Notes under the pieces: model-generated
Databases searched by the model: none
The model's input: only the letters and a program-made list of their open reading frames with translations
Told to the model about the DNA's origin: nothing
In this document: positions 58,830 through 64,000 of the stretch, piece by piece
How the letters are laid out: every line of letters starts with the position of its first letter
Numbering within the stretch: position 1 is the first letter of the stretch
Assembly (NCBI RefSeq): GCF_051622035.1
Contig: NC_135358.1
Span: forward strand, 18,324,501 to 18,388,500
Length of the DNA stretch: 64,000 bases
Origin: Arctopsyche grandis
Lineage: Eukaryota; Arthropoda; Insecta; Trichoptera; Hydropsychidae
Direction of reading: 5' to 3'
Translations under genes and position numbers: made by a program

Positions 58830-59534
58830 TTAAGGGGTTGAAAAAAATAGTGGAAGAAAAATTTGGTATTAAACTTAAATGTCTAGATATAAAATTTCAG
58901 TTCAATAAACCAACGGTTTCCGAGAAAAATATACTACAACACTTCATCTATTGTACATAGATAAAGTAAAAATTCAAAATAAATGAGAGAATATACAAAA
59001 GATAAACTTAAAAAACTACAAAAACCCATTTTTTTTAAGAATTCATCAAGGTTATTTTTAATAAAAAGGCTACTAGAAGTTACCTACTTATTCATTGGAC
59101 AATTCCAAACTTAAACCACTCTATTTGAAATGAAGGATTCTCTTATTATTTTGTAGTATATAGTTTTTTGAGTCTTTTATAATTTTTAATATAGGATATA
59201 AAAGTCATAGAGACTATATACTAGTCTCTTGATTTCCATATTGACAAGTTCCAAGTGATTGGCTACATTTACGACGTTCATAATTAAAGCTGACCGGAAA
59301 AATATTAGTCATTAGCTATGTATTATGAAAGGAAAAGTCGTCAAGAGGCACTCCATTCTGTTTTGATAGCTTCTCAGATCAACGTACGATCTATTGAAAA
59401 ACACACATACGAGCATATATTTAAATTATATGTATGTTTCTCATGATACCATTACGTGTGACACATATGGTATTAAACTTGTACATATGTACATATGTAA
59501 GTTTATAGATTATAAATTTTGAAAATCAAATTCA

Positions 59535-59785
59535 AATTGTGGTGTTATAGTGGGTAGGATAGCTTTCCTAATTGATGAGGAGCCGTTTCAACAATGAAAT
59601 CAGTTAAATTGGCAAACTCTGATAGGAAACGATCGACTAGGATTGACATATATTCAAGTCTGCCAGCAGTACTACATAAATACTTCAGAATAAATTATTT
59701 TAATCGAGATCAATCCAGGGCTTAAACACATGAAACTCTCGGTGGTTAGCATGAATGCAACCACCCAGCTATACTTCTGGCTATA
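59535..59785 (-). mobile_element. tRNA-derived SINE, contiguous minus-strand copy
   Basis: Tail and body (AATTCAAATTGTGG, GTTTCAACAATGAAATCAGT, GATAGGAAACGATCGACTAG, CAAGTCTGCCAGCAG) run directly into a head (AATCCAGGGCTTAAACACAT, GAAACTCTCGGTGGTTAGCA, ACCCAGCTATACTTCTGGC). This copy shows the family's uninterrupted order and was used to interpret the split copy at 22.0-22.8 kb. Confidence 0.75.
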
Positions 59786-59807
59786 GATACGTAAATATAT
59801 ATGGAAG

Positions 59808-59973
59808 TGTTAGGTTTTCTGCAGCGGTCTTGACCGATGGTTAGGTTTTCTGCAGTGTGCATCAAACAATACACACCGAGTTCTGTAAATATACCCTATA
59901 AAATCAGGATCAATCACGTTCTGTGAGAATTAAACTGTTTTAAATTTAAACAAACATTCTGTGGGCTTTAACA
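59808..59973 (+). repeat. Possible solo LTR
   Basis: Starts TGTTAGG and ends TTTAACA, with a TATAAAATC box at about 59896. Length 166 bp. The region after it (GCGTCCCTCGGAGTGCTCG) could be a primer-binding site but lacks the usual TGG start. A short GGTTAGGTTTTCTGCAG word is repeated inside. No internal retrotransposon coding was found. Confidence 0.3.
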
Positions 59974-60199
59974 GCGTCCCTCGGAGTGCTCGCAGTACGT
60001 GATTTTTGAGGGAAATCGAAATGGTATTAATTTTATTTGCACTCGGCTAAAGCTCTGTCCAATACGTGCGTTTAATGGCAAACCTGGGATTTGCGAACGC
60101 ACTCCAATGACGTATCTACATATGTACAAATGTATGTACACTGTCAGCTTAATCGATGAAAACTAAAAAATTGGGTGCGGTATGCCACATTTCGTCTCG

Positions 60200-60610
60200 T
60201 AGTACAATTTTTATATGAAAAAATACTGCAGCCATATTCACAATTCACAGCCTACTTTCTCGATTTTTTTTAACATCAGTAATAAGTTATTTAAGCTCCA
60301 TTTGCGATGCGTGTTTGTGTTCAATAGTCAACAAATAACAATGTGAGATTATTTAGTCTGGATTATTCGGTATTTACATACATACATACATACGTATAAT
60401 ACTACGTATGTATGTATGTATGTACATACATATTATATATACCGAATAATCCAGACCAAATAATTTCACATTGTTATTTGTTGGCTATTGAACACAAAGA
60501 CGCATCGAAAATGGAGCTTAACGAACTTATTAGTGATACAAAAAATCGAAAAAGTAGGCTGTGAATTGTGAATATGGCTGCAGCATGTTTTCATATAATA
60601 ATTGTAGTAA
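60200..60610. mobile_element. 411-bp near-perfect palindrome
   Basis: Left arm from AGTACAATTTTTATATG through CTGCAGCCATATTCACAATT, GATTATTTAGTCTGGATTAT and CGGTATTTACATAC; right arm is its reverse complement through ATATACCGAATAATCCAGAC and GTGAATATGGCTGCAGCATG. Arms are about 190 bp. The centre is an (ATAC)n/(GTAT)n microsatellite. No ORF. Confidence 0.85.
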
Positions 60611-60688
60611 CCTTCTTAGCAACCCTATTTTGTATTGAGTAGCGATAATTAAAGAGGGCAAACTACAAAGCTAGAGAGCAAAAAAAAA

Positions 60689-61172
60689 TTCGGATGTGAC
60701 CAACCCATGACTTAATTTATGTATTTGAGGAATATAAGAAGGTCACAAAACAAAATTCGATATTGAACCGTACAGACACATTCACACATACCGGCAGCAT
60801 TATGAAATACTAATAGCTATGACAGCATTTTCGATACAAATTGAGCGCAAATGTATGGAAACTTGCACAAGACAAAAGTTCTACTTCCAGTTGTCAGATT
60901 TTATTAAAAATAAATTTATTTCTTAAAATTACTATAAGTTTTATACATATGTACATACATACATATTAAATACCAAGAAAATAAAAATAATTTGAAAGAA
61001 CAAAATAAAATAATGAAAATAAATACACAGACACACAGACATACAGACACAAACACACATATTTTTTTCTAGATCATGAAAAAATGATCAGTGATCGATT
61101 CTGAGTTCAAATCAGTCGAAATCTCGAGGTCGAATTTTCGCATGATCACAAAACTTCATCTATTGTTACTAC
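60689..61172. repeat. Retroelement debris related to 43.9 and 45.1 kb
   Basis: CGGATGTGACCAACCCATGA at 60692 and TTTTTTTCTAGATCATGAAA at 61066 match the plus-strand order found in 43919-45225. Between them is a CACAGACACACAGACATACA microsatellite. Suggests two copies of one longer element, both decayed. Confidence 0.5.
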
Positions 61173-61479
61173 GTACATACAGAGAGTACAAAGTAAAAAG
61201 GTTCACCATAGAAATGGACAATGGGGCGCAGGGTCGCACTGGGCTATAGTAGTGAGTCTTATGGACAGATTTTCTTTTACAAGCTTTTTTTTTTTAATAA
61301 TGACGTTTAGTAAATAAATTGTTTACTAAACCGTTCTAAGAAAACCGTTAAAAACAATTGAAGGTGAAAGAGTAATTTATATTACTTTAGATACTTTTAG
61401 GTTGGACAATGGTAAATAGTGAATATAAATTTAGGCGCCCTGTCAAGTTGGGCCCTCATAGTACTTTGTTATGAGGTAG

Positions 61480-61740
61480 CTACGGTAATGACTAGAGGTA
61501 GGATAGTAACAGTGCTATCCATTGTTCCATTGTTGTAAATCCTTTGTAAAAAAGGTTCGGCAAACCTTTAACAATGCATTTACAACCTTTGAACAATACG
61601 TGGCACCTTCTGGGTCCGGTGACTAGTAATGACTAGAGGTAGGATAGTCACAGTGCTATCCATTGTTCGGCAAACCTTTAACAATGCATTTACAACCTTT
61701 GAACAATACACGGCCCCCTCAGCCTCCGGTGACTAGTAAT
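61480..61740. repeat. Tandem duplication of a foldback element
   Basis: The unit GACTAGAGGTAGGATAGT, then GTGCTATCCATTGTT, CGGCAAACCTTTAACAATGC, ATTTACAACCTTTGAACAAT and CTCCGGTGACTAGTAATGA occurs twice. The second unit lacks the CATTGTTGTAAATCCTTTG arm. It holds the empty TTAA site corresponding to the occupied one at 13029. Confidence 0.8.
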
Positions 61741-62154
61741 GATATATAAACCAGTCAAATTTCAATATATGTACTACATAGCCTGCACTAGGGCTGTATG
61801 TACATACATACATATGTATTATGTACATACATACATACATATGTACATAGTTTTTCTGTAAAACGGTTGTAGGTGACGCCACACATGATATATGTGAAAC
61901 ATCAGAGTTAGGAGATGGGGAGAAGGGGATTGATCGTTAATAAAACACTCATTCTCACTAAACAAATGTATTCCTTGACGGATGAATCTTTGAATTTTTA
62001 GTTCAGTTTAATTATTATTTGGAGTATTTACAACCAAAGATTAAATAGATCGGAAGTTCAAAAATCTTTTTTTTGCCATGATGTCATTACGGGTCTTATC
62101 CCCGAGAAACACATGTGGTATTAAATTTGTACATATATAAATTGTATAGTTTAT

Positions 62155-62370
62155 AAATTTGAAATCATATTCAAATAGTGGTGACAAATAGTAGGTAAGA
62201 TGGTTTTGCCAATTTGATGGAGGAACCGTTTCAACAATGAAATCAGATAAATTAGCAAACTCTGATAGGAAACGATCGACTAGGAATCTCAAATATCCAA
62301 GTCTGACCAGCAGCATTAAAAATTAACACGGGATCGATGCTCTTGGTGTTTAGCATAAAGCTCTCGGTGC
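62155..62370 (-). mobile_element. tRNA-derived SINE, minus-strand copy
   Basis: GAAATCATATTCAAATAGTG, GTTTCAACAATGAAATCAGA, GATAGGAAACGATCGACTAG and CAAGTCTGACCAGCAGCATT are all present in order. The head is poorly preserved (GGGATCGATGCTCTTGGTG). Confidence 0.7.
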
Positions 62371-62497
62371 TTAAAATATCCTATAAAATTTCTCTTATTC
62401 ATCATCCCTTTTTACTTTTATTATGTTTTTTTTTGTAGAACGAATCTAGCACATAACATATTGAAGATTTGACTGTACATATTCATAGAGCTTTTTG

Positions 62498-62500
<3 letters not shown>

Positions 62501-62577
<77 letters not shown>
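62501..62577. repeat. (TA)n microsatellite
   Basis: About 38 AT units, then a CCTATATATATGTATGTATG transition. Open frames across it are spurious. Confidence 0.95.
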
Positions 62578-62580
<3 letters not shown>

Positions 62581-64000
62581 ATATATATGTATGTATGTAT
62601 AAACATGGGTATATTGTATGTACATACATCGTGATATACACATTACAAAAAATGATTTGGTGAGTGGATTCAGTAAAGTTTTTTTTAAATTACATTATAA
62701 TTACTTATATTATATCGTTGCGTAAGATAAATTGACAGTAGCTAGGGCAAGGTAAGGTTATGTCATCGAAAAACCAAGGGTAAGGCTATCGATACCGCCG
62801 CACGCAGGTGTCAGCAAAAACTGCATATCAACAATCGCATTACAAAATTCTCTATAATATTCAAGGATTTACCACGAAACTTTGAGAACGCCCGCTGCTA
62901 CTAGTGGTAATCGATTTATATAAGTTAGATACGTCAAATAAATTCAACACTACATTTGCTCATGGCAATAACCTTTGACAACTTTCTCATCATTGTCGTC
63001 ATCATTTGACTCGTTTATGATTTCCGTTGAAGCATGTAAATATTATGACGTAAATATACGTACATATACACCAAAAGCATACAATGTTATATTTCACCCT
63101 CCCCTCTTTTTTTTTATAGAAATTTAAATATTTTACTAGTCCATATGCGCAATGCGAAAATAAAGTCACGTGAATAATTTGCGTCATGCGAAATAAACAA
63201 ACCGTAAATTTTCATATTTGTCGAGAAGAGGGTTTCAATTCTGATAAGCTTGTGTGCATGTATATAAAAATTTTAATTAAAAGCTTTTATATACATATTA
63301 TACTATACTATTTTATTTAACTTTATTGCTTTACTTACGACAATAAGATCTAGATTATTTTATTCAATTTAATATCTATTATACTATACTGTTATATGTA
63401 ACTCAATACTTGTTCATTCGAATTATATTCGCTATTCAGATCATCAGTTATTACTTTGCAAATAATAATTTTATTGGCGTTTCTTCAATTAGATAATAAA
63501 ATAATTTAATTGGTAGTTATCTTTTGTAAATACAATCGTTTTATGAATATATTGATGGTATTAAAAAATGAAGCAGGAAACTTGTTTAGGTGCATTGTTT
63601 CTCCGGAGCTGACCTAGTATGCTCATGAAAATTCATGTCAAGAAGAAAACAAACCTTGGATAACGTCCGAAGCCAATCTCGTTTGAAAACCATTTGAATT
63701 TATCATAACAATATGTTCGTACATTGCGTTCGAAAACAATGAGTATTCTTTTCAAAAATAAAATAATATGAAAACGTGACGTACGACACTGAAAGGATTG
63801 TAAAAATAGTGATCTGAAATAGTGATCAATGGATTTCCGAAAATCGGAAAACAAGCTTTGAGACCAAGCTCGTGGAAATAATACGCAACCGGCTGCTTTG
63901 TGTCAATTCCTAGACCAGATGATGTAAATAAATAAAAGTGATATCGAAAGTGCGAAATAGTATTCTTAGAAGTGTGACGTTATTACGTTCATTCAATCTG
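62578..64000. other. Right-end intergenic sequence, no gene seen
   Basis: Mostly AT-rich. A somewhat GC-richer stretch at 62760-62905 (ATCGATACCGCCGCACGCAG) contains no convincing frame. Confidence 0.35.

Overview
The window is AT-rich animal DNA from an insect. Six protein-coding genes can be followed exon by exon across GT-AG introns. The best lineage hint is a ten-exon CYP9-type cytochrome P450 whose exon layout and protein resemble lepidopteran CYP9A genes, so I infer Lepidoptera or the sister order Trichoptera. The species cannot be read from this sequence. In all six gene models the exon phases match and the summed coding length is a multiple of three.

Layout: (1) 1.9-15.0 kb, minus strand: cappuccino (capu), an actin-nucleating formin of the FMN family, 11 constitutive exons encoding 1,439 aa. 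A symmetric 492-nt candidate cassette exon lies in its second intron and a decayed piggyBac element in its first. (2) 16.9-21.1 kb, plus strand: a NEPRO-like nucleolar gene, then HYLS1 (centriole/cilium), whose HYLS-1 box is completed only by joining exons 1 and 2. (3) 23.8-25.3 kb, minus strand: mitochondrial ribosomal protein L4. (4) 27.8-30.2 kb, plus strand: the CYP9-like P450, tail-to-tail with (5) 30.8-34.0 kb, minus strand: an SLC26-type sulfate/anion transporter with a C-terminal STAS domain. (6) 39.6-42.6 kb, minus strand: an RTE-clade non-LTR retrotransposon with an uninterrupted 985-codon ORF. The remaining 21 kb to the right end has no gene I can support. It is filled with foldback elements, SINEs, microsatellites and LINE debris, plus two CpG-richer islands (about 43.44-43.80 and 57.46-57.80 kb) that may be promoters of genes lying mostly outside.

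The genes are mostly unrelated housekeeping and detoxification functions and do not form a pathway. The notable material is the transposon archaeology: a TTAA-flanked 505-bp element sits inside a foldback element whose unoccupied relative is also in the window at 61.57 kb; a SINE is split by another insertion; a Tc1-like deletion derivative keeps the transposase C-terminus; a 411-bp near-perfect palindrome occurs at 60.2 kb; and one foldback family is built from iterated GGTCAC-type motifs. I see no CRISPR array, operon or defence system, as expected for a nuclear insect sequence.
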